Below are positions 21,373 through 28,682 of a DNA stretch of 33,900 nt, in pieces. The translations under genes and the position numbers were made by a program. Location of the stretch: positions 1 to 33,900 of the forward strand of contig DATKDU010000023.1 of assembly GCA_035512595.1 (NCBI GenBank), written 5' to 3'. The notes under the pieces were generated by a model. The model searched no databases and was not told the origin of the DNA. It worked only from the letters and a program-made list of their open reading frames with translations. Source of the DNA: DATKDU01 sp035512595. Its GTDB lineage: Bacteria; Planctomycetota; Planctomycetia; Pirellulales; Pirellulaceae. Position 1 is the stretch's first letter, and every line of letters begins with the position of its first letter.

Positions 21373-21960
21373 ATGCTTGAAGCCAACATGGCTGAGATCG
21401 ACAAGGCATTGAAACCAGTTGCTCGGGTCTCCTTGGCGTTATTCGTGGCGCTATCGATCGTTCATCTGCTAGCGCTTGGTCACTGGTTGATGCCGCCGCC
21501 TTGGGTGTTGGTGGTTACGGTGCCGCTGGTTTTTCCAGGGCAAATACTGGTCGTCGCCGGCGGTATCGCCAGTGGACGAGAGCTTGGCGACAGGCGGCTA
21601 TCGCGAGAGGAGCGCTGGCGCATCGTCTGGCAAGGGCTGCGAACGATTCCGTGGTGGTGGCTCGTCGTATTTTGCTCGCTGTTCTATTTCTATGGGCCAT
21701 GGACATTGATCACCCACACGATGCGTTTTCCGGGAACCGTCCAGAATCTCAATGGCCAGTGTGTACTCTGGGACCATGGTGATGTCGTTCGCGCTCTGGA
21801 TGAGACCGAATGCTTGGCAGCACGTGCTGGCGAGATAAAACTGCTCTCGCTCTTCGGGATGTTCTTCTCGCTGTTTCATTACTTGATCCTGTGGTACGGG
21901 CTTCCGCGCCGCCACGAGATCGTAAGGCATGCGCTCGCAGGCTTGGTCGAAAAGTGCTAG
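21373..21960 (+). CDS. Hypothetical four-helix membrane protein
   Basis: A 195-residue protein I do not recognise. Four hydrophobic segments are visible at about residues 19-38, 43-65, 94-112 and 161-178; the third includes the aromatic run PWWWLVVFCSLFYFYG. The loops are basic on one side (RRLSREERWRIVWQ), and the segment between helices 3 and 4 contains two Cys and several acidic residues. The ATG at 21388 is an alternative start. Codon use looks less GC-biased than in neighbouring genes. It lies exactly between the two copies of an 86-bp direct repeat, so it may have been inserted next to the lipoprotein gene. Confidence 0.7.
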   Translation: MLEANMAEIDKALKPVARVSLALFVALSIVHLLALGHWLMPPPWVLVVTVPLVFPGQILVVAGGIASGRELGDRRLSREERWRIVWQGLRTIPWWWLVVFCSLFYFYGPWTLITHTMRFPGTVQNLNGQCVLWDHGDVVRALDETECLAARAGEIKLLSLFGMFFSLFHYLILWYGLPRRHEIVRHALAGLVEKC

Positions 21961-22048
21961 CAGCGCAGGGTTGCTCTTGGCCGCTCTGCTGGCAGTGGTC
22001 TACATTGGTCCCTTTGCCCAGGTTGGCAGTCCGGCCCGGCAGGGAGAA

Positions 22049-22303
22049 ATGATCGTGCGCGTGCTAGGGATCGTCTTCCTGATGCTGGCGGGGGGCTGTT
22101 CCGCTTGGCCCTTTGCCGGCGCTTCGTCCGACCAGGTTCCCGCGGAAGCGGTCCGTTCCTACGCCCAGGCACACGGCCTGACCCGCGACGAGGCTCGCCG
22201 GGAGCTATTGATGTTTCGCGATGCCGAGCAGTTGAGGGAACTGCGGCAATCGCAGGGAAAGCCGAAGGACAACGCCGTGCAAGCGACGTTCATGACACCG
22301 TGA
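22049..22303 (+). CDS. Small putative lipoprotein
   Basis: An 84-residue protein. The start at 22049 follows AGGGAG closely. The N-terminus MIVRVLGIVFLMLAGGCSAW is a lipoprotein-like signal with Cys17 as the candidate lipidated residue; the lipobox is AGGC, with Ala rather than Leu at -3. The mature part is short, charged and helical (SYAQAHGLTRDEARRELLMF), with no recognised domain. An open frame reaches back to 21929, but overlaps the previous gene and has no support. It is followed by the RND transporter gene 70 bp downstream. Confidence 0.65.
   Translation: MIVRVLGIVFLMLAGGCSAWPFAGASSDQVPAEAVRSYAQAHGLTRDEARRELLMFRDAEQLRELRQSQGKPKDNAVQATFMTP
22066..22151 (+). repeat. 86-bp direct repeat, right copy (inside the lipoprotein gene)
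   Basis: Identical to 21250-21335. Here it encodes most of the signal sequence and the first mature residues of the lipoprotein, so this is the intact, probably original copy. Confidence 0.97.
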
Positions 22304-22311
22304 GAGTTCTT

Positions 22312-22365
22312 GGACGGCCTGGAAAGGCCGTCCTACAGAAATGGCGGCCGGAAGAGCCGCCCTAC
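22312..22365. repeat. Tandem pair of REP-like hairpins before the RND gene
   Basis: Hairpin one is GGACGGCC/GGCCGTCC (22312-22333) followed by TACA. Hairpin two is GGCGGC/GCCGCC (22343-22362) followed by CTAC. Both end in the same CCTAC-type tail, which suggests one repeat family. The in-frame ATG at 22341 lies inside the second hairpin and is therefore a poor start candidate. Confidence 0.8.
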
Positions 22366-22373
22366 GAGAGAAC

Positions 22374-25298
22374 ATGGCCGCGGAACGGATGCCGCCTGAC
22401 GAATCGCTCCTTGCCCAGCCGCTGGCGTGGCTCACCGAGTGGACGCTGCGCTCCCCGGGCGCGCTGCTGTGGTGCGTGGGAATCAGCGCCCTGGTGGCGA
22501 TCGTCATCACGCTTAATGGGCTCCAGTTCAAGACCAGCCGGCTCGATCTCCTCAATCCCGAGAGCCGCTACAACCAGCGGTGGCTGGCGTATCTGGAAGA
22601 GTTCGGCCATCGCGACGACGCGGTGATCGTCGTTCGTGCGGACGATCCGGCCGCGGTGCGGGCGGCCATCGACGACGTGGCCGAAGAAGTTTCGGCCCAC
22701 CCGCAGCTTTTTGAGTCCGTGCTGTGGCGGCGCGATCTGAGCCGGCTCAAGTCGAAGGGACTGCACCTGCTGCCGCCCGCGGAGCTGGCGCGCATTGCGG
22801 CCAGCCTCCGTCCGGCGGTGCAAGCGAAAGAAAACGCCAGTCCCGCGAGTGTACTAGCCCGGCTCAATGCCCAGCTCGAGCGCTCGCCAAATCTGCCGGC
22901 GGAGCAGCGCGAACTGCTGGAGCGCCAGTACGCACAGGTCGCCGGCCTGCTTTTGGCAGCCACATCGGGTCCCGATGGATCGGCCGTCGCGCAGGCCGGC
23001 CTGCAGCGCCCCGCCGATCCCGCCGCAGCCGAGAGCATTCCGCGGCTGCTCGCCGGGCTGGCCCATCTCGACCCGCAGTATCTGACCGCGGATGAAGGGC
23101 GCATGGGGTTTGTGCTCCTCAAGCTGACCCCCGAGCAAGGCGGCTTTGCTCGCGGCGGAGCGTCGATCGGCAAGCTGCGGAAAATTATCGAGAAAGTCGC
23201 GTCACGCAAGCCCGCCGCCTGGCTCGGCCTGACCGGAATGCCGGTGATTGAGTACGACGAGATGCGGATCAGCCAGTGGGACATGCTATGGACCAACGTG
23301 GTGAGCCTCGTCGGCTGCGTGCTGCTCTTCGTGGCGGGCTATGGCGGGATTCGCCACGCGGCCATGGCGACCGCCGTGCTGCTGGTGGGCATGGCCTGGT
23401 CGTTCGCCTTTGTGACGCTGGCGGTCGGCCATCTCAACATTCTCAGCTCGGCCTTTGCCATCGTGCTGATCGGGCTGGGGATCGATTTTGGCATTCACTA
23501 TGCCGCCAGTTACTTGAAGCTCCGCGGCCTGGGAGTCGAGCCGCGGACGGCACTGGTGCGGACGGCGCGCGAGGTCGGGCCCGGCGTCGTCACTTCGGGG
23601 GTCACGACGGCGGCCGCCTTCCTCATGGCCGGGATGACGCAGTTCGTCGGCGTTCGCGAGCTGGGGATCATTGCCGGCGGAGGAATCCTGCTTTGCGTGA
23701 TCTCGGCGATCGTCGTCCTGCCGCCGCTGATCCTGGTGTTCGACCGCGAGCGGACTGTGACCAAAGTGCCGACGCTCTTGCCGGTTGCTCTCTGGCTGTC
23801 GTGGCTGCACACGCGGCCGGGGCTGGTGCTGTCGCTGGCGGTGATCGGCACGGCGGCGTCGCTGGTCGGCGTGACGCGGCTGACCTACGACCACAACCTG
23901 CTCCACCTTCAGCCCAGCCACGTTGAGAGCGTCCAGATCGAAGAGCAGATTTTTGCCGAGCAGGAAGACAGCGTTTGGTTCGCCGTGTCGATGTGCGACT
24001 CGCGGAAGGAGCTCAGGCGGCGAAAGGCGCTCTTTAACAAGCTGCCGGGCGTCGCCAAGACCGAAGAGATCGCGTCGCTGATTCCCGATCCCAACCGGCA
24101 GCGGCAGCAGGCCGTAGCGGAGATTCACCAGTCGCTCGTCAACTTGCTCGAAGATCCGCGCACGCCGGAGAGCAAGGCGATGTCGAACATTCGCGGGCTA
24201 AAGCAGGAGCTGTCGCGCGGCGCGGCCCTTTTGTCTGCCGATCTGCCTTACGAAAGTCCGGCGGCCCAGGCGCTTGCTCAGATGGCCGAGCGGCTGACGC
24301 ACGTCCCGCCGCCGATTGCCGCCGCGACGCTCGAGGCGCTCTCCGCCCAAACGCAAGTACAGCTTCGCCGCAGCATTCAACCGCTGACGCCGCTGCTGGC
24401 CCTTTCCGATCCGTCGCCGCCGACGACCGGCGATCTGCCGCGGGAGCTGGCCGATCGCTACATCGGTCAGACCGGCAAGCATCTCCTCAAGGTGTATGCC
24501 AAGGGGGACGTCTGGGACATGGACCGGCTGCGGCGATTCGTGGCCGAAGTCGAGTCGGTCGATCCGCAAGCGACCGGGCATCCGGTGCAAACGTACTACG
24601 CCTCGCGGCACTTGCAGATCAGCTACATCCAGGCCGGCGTGTTTGCCTTGCTGGCTGTCTTCTCGCTGCTCCTGTTCGATTTCCGCAGCATTCGCCACGC
24701 GCTGTTGGCGATGGTGCCGCTGGGGATGGGTTTCTTGCAGATGTGCGGGCTGATCGGCTGGTTCGGCATTCCGCTGAATGCGGCGAACTTGATCGCCCTG
24801 CCGCTGATTTTGGGGATCGGCGTGGACGACGGCGTTCACCTGGTCCACGAGCTGCGGCGGAGCGGCGGTCGATTCCGGCTGACCGATTCGACGGCGGTGG
24901 CGGTGATCCTGATCAGCACGACGACGATGGCCAGCTTCGGGGCGCTGATATTGGCGCGGCATCAAGGTCTGCGGTCGCTGGGGCAGGTGCTGACGCTGGG
25001 GACGTTCTTGTGTTTGACCTGCTCGATGGTGGCGTTTCCGGCCTTTCTGACGTGGCTGACGCGGAAGCTGCCGATCGTGGACGAAGACGAACAGGAAACG
25101 GAGGCAATGGAGGAAGCTGCGCGGGATGTAGACCCGCCGGTCGAGGCTGCTGAGCCAGTCGCTGCCAAAACACCTGTCGTGCTGCCGGAGCCGTCGTGGA
25201 TGAGCGTGGAGTCGCTGCGCGAGCCGGAAACGATCCGCGAATGTGACGATCCGTTGGCGCCTCCGCGAGGAATCGTCCCGCGGCGGAGGGCCGGATAG
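22374..25298 (+). CDS. RND-superfamily (MMPL/HpnN-like) membrane transporter
   Basis: A 974-residue protein with the duplicated RND layout. Helix 1 (about residues 28-48) is followed by a long extracytoplasmic loop, then five to six helices including IVLIGLGIDFGIHYAASYLK. The second half repeats this: a helix, a large loop, then helices with LILGIGVDDGVHLVHELRR. The paired G-[IL]-G-[IV]-D-[FD]-G motifs are typical of MMPL/SSD transporters such as HpnN, which moves hopanoids, and of RND lipid exporters. The substrate here is unknown. The C-terminal ~75 residues are hydrophilic and acidic. The start at 22374 is chosen because the more upstream ATG lies inside a REP-like hairpin; 22389 is an alternative. 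Confidence 0.88.
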   Translation: MAAERMPPDESLLAQPLAWLTEWTLRSPGALLWCVGISALVAIVITLNGLQFKTSRLDLLNPESRYNQRWLAYLEEFGHRDDAVIVVRADDPAAVRAAIDDVAEEVSAHPQLFESVLWRRDLSRLKSKGLHLLPPAELARIAASLRPAVQAKENASPASVLARLNAQLERSPNLPAEQRELLERQYAQVAGLLLAATSGPDGSAVAQAGLQRPADPAAAESIPRLLAGLAHLDPQYLTADEGRMGFVLLKLTPEQGGFARGGASIGKLRKIIEKVASRKPAAWLGLTGMPVIEYDEMRISQWDMLWTNVVSLVGCVLLFVAGYGGIRHAAMATAVLLVGMAWSFAFVTLAVGHLNILSSAFAIVLIGLGIDFGIHYAASYLKLRGLGVEPRTALVRTAREVGPGVVTSGVTTAAAFLMAGMTQFVGVRELGIIAGGGILLCVISAIVVLPPLILVFDRERTVTKVPTLLPVALWLSWLHTRPGLVLSLAVIGTAASLVGVTRLTYDHNLLHLQPSHVESVQIEEQIFAEQEDSVWFAVSMCDSRKELRRRKALFNKLPGVAKTEEIASLIPDPNRQRQQAVAEIHQSLVNLLEDPRTPESKAMSNIRGLKQELSRGAALLSADLPYESPAAQALAQMAERLTHVPPPIAAATLEALSAQTQVQLRRSIQPLTPLLALSDPSPPTTGDLPRELADRYIGQTGKHLLKVYAKGDVWDMDRLRRFVAEVESVDPQATGHPVQTYYASRHLQISYIQAGVFALLAVFSLLLFDFRSIRHALLAMVPLGMGFLQMCGLIGWFGIPLNAANLIALPLILGIGVDDGVHLVHELRRSGGRFRLTDSTAVAVILISTTTMASFGALILARHQGLRSLGQVLTLGTFLCLTCSMVAFPAFLTWLTRKLPIVDEDEQETEAMEEAARDVDPPVEAAEPVAAKTPVVLPEPSWMSVESLREPETIRECDDPLAPPRGIVPRRRAG

Positions 25299-25299
25299 C

Positions 25300-26574
25300 T
25301 CATTCCTTAAGCTGAAACAACCGCTTGAGCGCTTCGAGCAATCCGTGCGGCGCGCCTTGCTGGGCTTCGTCGCGAAGCGATTCCAGCGGCGGGTGGAGGA
25401 GCTTGTTCACCAGCCGGTCGAAGGACATGCGAATTTCTTCCTGCGCTTTGGGATCGACTTGCGACAACTTTGCCAACAGCCGTTTTAACTCCTCGACCTT
25501 GACTTCATCCGCACGAGCCTTGAGCCGCCGGATCGTCGGCACAGTGATTTGATGGTTCAGGTCGGCCATGAAGCGATTTGTCTCTTCGTCGATGATCCGC
25601 TCCGCCTTCGGCCACTCCTTCTCCCGCTCCCTGCGGTTCCGCTGGCAGGCGGCCAATAAGTCATCGATCGTGTAGAGATAAACGCCCGGCAGATCGCTAA
25701 TTGCCGGGTCGAAGTCGCGGGGAATCGCCAGGTCGAGGATCATCAGCGGCCGCTGGTAGCGCTCGGCGACGATTCGCTTGAACTCGGCGGCCGAGACAAT
25801 CGGCTCCGTCGAGCCCGTCGCGCTGACCACCAGGTCGGCAGCGACCAGGCTCTCGTGCAGCTCGTCCCACGGGCGGACGCAGCCCTGCATCTTCAAGACC
25901 AGCTCTTCCGCCCGCTGCTGACTGCGGTTGATGACGGTGATGTCGCGAGCGCCGGCCTCGATCAAGTACCGTAGCGTCTCTTCCGCCATTTCCCCAGCGC
26001 CGATCACCAGCACGTGCTTGTCGTCAAACCGCTCAAAGGTCTGCCTGGCATAATCGGCAACCGCAATGCTCGGAATGCTGACCCGCTTCTGCTGGATGGC
26101 CGTCTCGGTCGCGACCCGCTTCGCCACGCGGAGCGCCGCCTGGAACGCGGCATTCGTCAGCGGACCGACGCTCTGGACGCTCGTGGCCAGCTCGTACGCT
26201 TGCTTCACCTGCGCGAGAATTTGCGCCTCGCCGACGACCATGCTGTCGAGGCTGGCGGCGACCATGAACAAATGCCGCACGAAGTCCTCACCGGTGCGTT
26301 CAAACAGCTCGTCAAAGATTTCGACCGGATCGAGGCCGTGAAACTCGGCTAGGAAACTGGCGACGTCGTGATGCGAGGGGCAGGCGGCTGCCGTTTCGCT
26401 GGCGACGTAGATTTCGACCCGGTTGCAGGTCGAGAGAAGAACGGCCTCGGACTCGGGATACTGCTGCCGCAGGCGCGCGAGGGCGGCAATCGCCTGTTCC
26501 TTGCTAAAGGCGAGCCGCTCGCGGATTTGCACCGGGGCTGTGTGGTGGCTCAGGCCGACCATCTGCAGTTTCAT
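25300..26574 (-). CDS. hemA: Glutamyl-tRNA reductase
   Basis: A 424-residue enzyme, first step of C5-pathway tetrapyrrole synthesis, reducing glutamyl-tRNA to glutamate-1-semialdehyde with NADPH. The N-terminus MKLQMVGLSHHTAPV is standard. Catalytic Cys50 is in LLSTCNRVEIY. The Rossmann segment VLVIGAGEMAEETLRYL, the INRSQQRAEEL strand and the LAIPRDFDP motif follow, then the helical dimerisation domain to QLKE. The start at 26574 overlaps the stop of the upstream CcsA/HemX-like gene as ATGA, indicating translational coupling; the longer frame to 26637 is read from a palindromic repeat and is rejected. Its stop is one base from the stop of the convergent RND gene. Confidence 0.97.
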   Translation of the reverse strand: MKLQMVGLSHHTAPVQIRERLAFSKEQAIAALARLRQQYPESEAVLLSTCNRVEIYVASETAAACPSHHDVASFLAEFHGLDPVEIFDELFERTGEDFVRHLFMVAASLDSMVVGEAQILAQVKQAYELATSVQSVGPLTNAAFQAALRVAKRVATETAIQQKRVSIPSIAVADYARQTFERFDDKHVLVIGAGEMAEETLRYLIEAGARDITVINRSQQRAEELVLKMQGCVRPWDELHESLVAADLVVSATGSTEPIVSAAEFKRIVAERYQRPLMILDLAIPRDFDPAISDLPGVYLYTIDDLLAACQRNRREREKEWPKAERIIDEETNRFMADLNHQITVPTIRRLKARADEVKVEELKRLLAKLSQVDPKAQEEIRMSFDRLVNKLLHPPLESLRDEAQQGAPHGLLEALKRLFQLKE

Positions 26575-27500
26575 GCGATGGCCTCCTGAGCAATGTAGCA
26601 GACACACTCCGTGTGGCGTCCATTCGCCACGACGCACGGAGCGTGCCTGCTACGTGCCGCGGAGCGCGGCCGCGCGTGCTTCGACGGGATGGTCAGCAGA
26701 ATGAACATCACGATGGTCAGAAAGACGAAACTGGCCACCGTCAGGTACGCAACCTTCCGCCCCTGCTGGGCCGGTTTGTAAAGCCATTCAAACAGACTGG
26801 CCGCGATGAGCCAAAACAGTAGCACCGCCGAGGAGATCACGGCAACGTCGGTCCAGGGAACGGCCGGACCCTCCCCCGACGACTTGATCGCATTGAGGAT
26901 GATGCCGGCGATCAGTCCCAGGGCGATGAACCAGGCGGAGTACCACAGCGACTGCTTGTTAACCGTTTGGAGCCATTCCAGGCTGGGGAGGCGCAGCCCC
27001 TCGCGCGGCGGGAGCTTGTGCTTCAGCCGATAGGACTGCACGAGGTACATGACGCCGGCCACGAATCCGAAGGTCACGGTCACGGTGCCGATCAGCAGCA
27101 TGGCTCCATGCACCAGCCCCCACGATTGTAGCGCTCGATCGCGGGGAAAGGGCACTACATCCTGAAACGCATAGGCCACCGCCACCAAGAGGAGGACCAT
27201 CGGCAATGCGAAGACGCCGACGGAAGTCATCGGCCGCACGGCGAGCATTCCCAGGTAGGTCGCCGCCAGCACCCAGGCCGCCACCAGATACCAGTCGTAC
27301 CACGTCGAGAGGGGCAGTTCCGGGCTGGCCGACTGGGCCCGGTTCCAAAGATAGATCGTGTGCGCGCCCAGCCCCGCCGCGGTCAAGAGCAGAATTACCA
27401 CCAGCCGCACTGGCGCGCGAAAAAAGAGCCGCGACACTTCCAGCAGAAGCGCGAGCGTGTAGCTGGCCGAAAAACAAACGATCGAGATGCCTGAGAGCAT
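26571..27500 (-). CDS. CcsA/HemX-like cytochrome c assembly membrane protein
   Basis: A 309-residue protein with about eight hydrophobic segments. GAHTIYLW, the central WGLVHGAMLLIGTVTVTFGF and QSLWYSAWFIALGLIAG are typical of the COG0755 family, which includes CcsA (haem handling for cytochrome c) and HemX (found beside hemA in many bacteria). The position directly upstream of hemA with ATGA overlap favours HemX. A tryptophan-rich WWD motif is not obvious. The start at 27500 is used; an upstream in-frame ATG would be translated from a heptamer array. Residues about 283-302 are encoded by a REP-like palindrome, which replaces or extends the natural C-terminus. Confidence 0.85.
   Translation of the reverse strand: MLSGISIVCFSASYTLALLLEVSRLFFRAPVRLVVILLLTAAGLGAHTIYLWNRAQSASPELPLSTWYDWYLVAAWVLAATYLGMLAVRPMTSVGVFALPMVLLLVAVAYAFQDVVPFPRDRALQSWGLVHGAMLLIGTVTVTFGFVAGVMYLVQSYRLKHKLPPREGLRLPSLEWLQTVNKQSLWYSAWFIALGLIAGIILNAIKSSGEGPAVPWTDVAVISSAVLLFWLIAASLFEWLYKPAQQGRKVAYLTVASFVFLTIVMFILLTIPSKHARPRSAARSRHAPCVVANGRHTECVCYIAQEAIA
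26595..26653. repeat. REP-like palindrome inside the 3' end of the CcsA/HemX-like gene
   Basis: Outer arms beginning GTAGCAG and ending CTGCTAC pair over about 19 bp with two mismatches. An inner hairpin GTGGCG/CGCCAC (26613-26630) sits at the centre. It is in frame, has no stop on the coding strand, and leaves the downstream ATGA overlap with hemA intact. Confidence 0.85.
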
Positions 27501-27590
27501 AGTCCAAAGTCCAAAGTCCAAAGCCCAAAGTCCAAGATTCATTAGCGCTGTTGCAGCCGACTTTGGACCTTGGACTTTGGACTTTGGACT
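27501..27590. repeat. Heptamer inverted repeat (AGTCCAA type) touching the CcsA/HemX start codon
   Basis: The left arm is five 7-mers AGTCCAA or AGCCCAA (27501-27535). The right arm is CTTTGGA, CCTTGGA, CTTTGGA, CTTTGGA, CT (27561-27590). Thirty positions pair with two mismatches around a 30-base loop. The left arm starts at the very base before the ATG of the downstream gene, so no ordinary ribosome binding site is possible there. It occupies nearly the whole gap to the sigma54 regulator stop. Confidence 0.92.
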
Positions 27591-27601
27591 GAACCACGTT
27601 C

Positions 27602-28666
27602 CTACGAGTCCTCTTTGACCTCCAAATTGTACTCTTGCAGCTTGCTCCGCAGCGTATTGCGGTTGATTCCCAGCCGCGTGGCGGCCTTGGTTTGCACGCC
27701 GCCGCAGCTTTGCAGCACCTGCACGATCAATTCCCGCTCGACGCGGTTCACGATCTTGCCGTAGAGGTTCATCTCCTCGGGCGAGGCGGCGGTGATTCCC
27801 TGCTCGACCACCTCGTGTACCAGCGTGTCCATGTTGACGCCGCGCATCCGGCCGCTCATGCGGTCCCCTTTGCCCAGCACGGTCCCCGGCAAGAGGTCCA
27901 CGGTCAGCTCATCCCGGTCCGCCATCGCCACCGCCCGCTCGACGTAATTTTGCAGCTCGCGGACGTTTCCCGGCCAGTGATAATCCTGGAGTGCGGCCAT
28001 CGCCTCGGGGTTCACGCGCAGCGTCTGCCGCTCGTTCTCGTCGCTGTAGTGCTGAAGGAAGTGCTGCACCAGGTCGGGAATGTCCTCCCGCCGCATGCGC
28101 AGCGGCGGAATGACGATTGGCACCACGTTCAGCCGCCAGTACAGGTCCTCGCGAAAACGCTCCGACTCGACCTCTTCCCACAGGTTGCGGTTGCTGGCGG
28201 CAATCACGCGGACATCGACGCGGATCGTGTTCGTATCGCCGACGCGCTCGAACTCCCGCTCCTGAAGAACCCGCAGCAGCTTCACTTGCAGGTACAGCGA
28301 CGTGCTGTTGATCTCGTCGAGAAAGACGGTGCCGGTGTGCGCGGCTTCAAAGCGGCCGGCCCGGTTGTTGACCGCGCCGGTGAACGAGCCGCGGACGTGG
28401 CCGAACAGCTCGCTTTCGAGCAGGCTTTCCGACAGGGCGCCGCAGTTGACGCGCACGAACGGCGCTCCGCTGCGAGCGCTCAGGCGGTGAATGGCCGAGG
28501 CGATCAGCTCCTTGCCGGTGCCGGTCTCGCCGAGAAGCAGCACGGAGGCATTGGTCTGGGCGACTTTGCGCGTCAGCCGGTAGACCGCCTCCATCGCGGG
28601 GCTGCTGCCGATGATTCCCGAAATGGGCGGGCCTTGGCTGGGATTCTTGATCACGGGATTTGACAT
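27602..28666 (-). CDS. Sigma54-dependent enhancer-binding protein with Fis-type HTH
   Basis: A 354-residue protein made almost only of the AAA+ sigma54-interaction domain and a C-terminal Fis helix-turn-helix. Walker A is GETGTGKE (46-53). The sigma54 contact loop reads GSFTGA (93-98) in place of GAFTGA. Walker B is VFLDEIN and the arginine-finger region FREDLYWRLNVVPI is present. The HTH is KAATRLGINRNTLRSKLQEY. There is no receiver, GAF or other sensory domain N-terminal to the AAA+ core. The start at 28666 gives 16 codons before the domain. It lies 16 bp after the HEAT-repeat gene on the same strand, so the two are probably cotranscribed. Its target promoters are unknown. Confidence 0.93.
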   Translation of the reverse strand: MSNPVIKNPSQGPPISGIIGSSPAMEAVYRLTRKVAQTNASVLLLGETGTGKELIASAIHRLSARSGAPFVRVNCGALSESLLESELFGHVRGSFTGAVNNRAGRFEAAHTGTVFLDEINSTSLYLQVKLLRVLQEREFERVGDTNTIRVDVRVIAASNRNLWEEVESERFREDLYWRLNVVPIVIPPLRMRREDIPDLVQHFLQHYSDENERQTLRVNPEAMAALQDYHWPGNVRELQNYVERAVAMADRDELTVDLLPGTVLGKGDRMSGRMRGVNMDTLVHEVVEQGITAASPEEMNLYGKIVNRVERELIVQVLQSCGGVQTKAATRLGINRNTLRSKLQEYNLEVKEDS

Positions 28667-28682
28667 ACTGTGAACGTCCGTT

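Noticed and set aside
23286..24128. 280-codon open frame on the minus strand
   Set aside because: It is antisense to the RND transporter and has a His/Arg/Gln-rich composition without motifs.
27501..27542. Longer start for the CcsA/HemX-like protein at 27542
   Set aside because: The extra 14 residues are translated heptamer repeat (LGLWALDFGLW), and no ribosome binding site precedes them.
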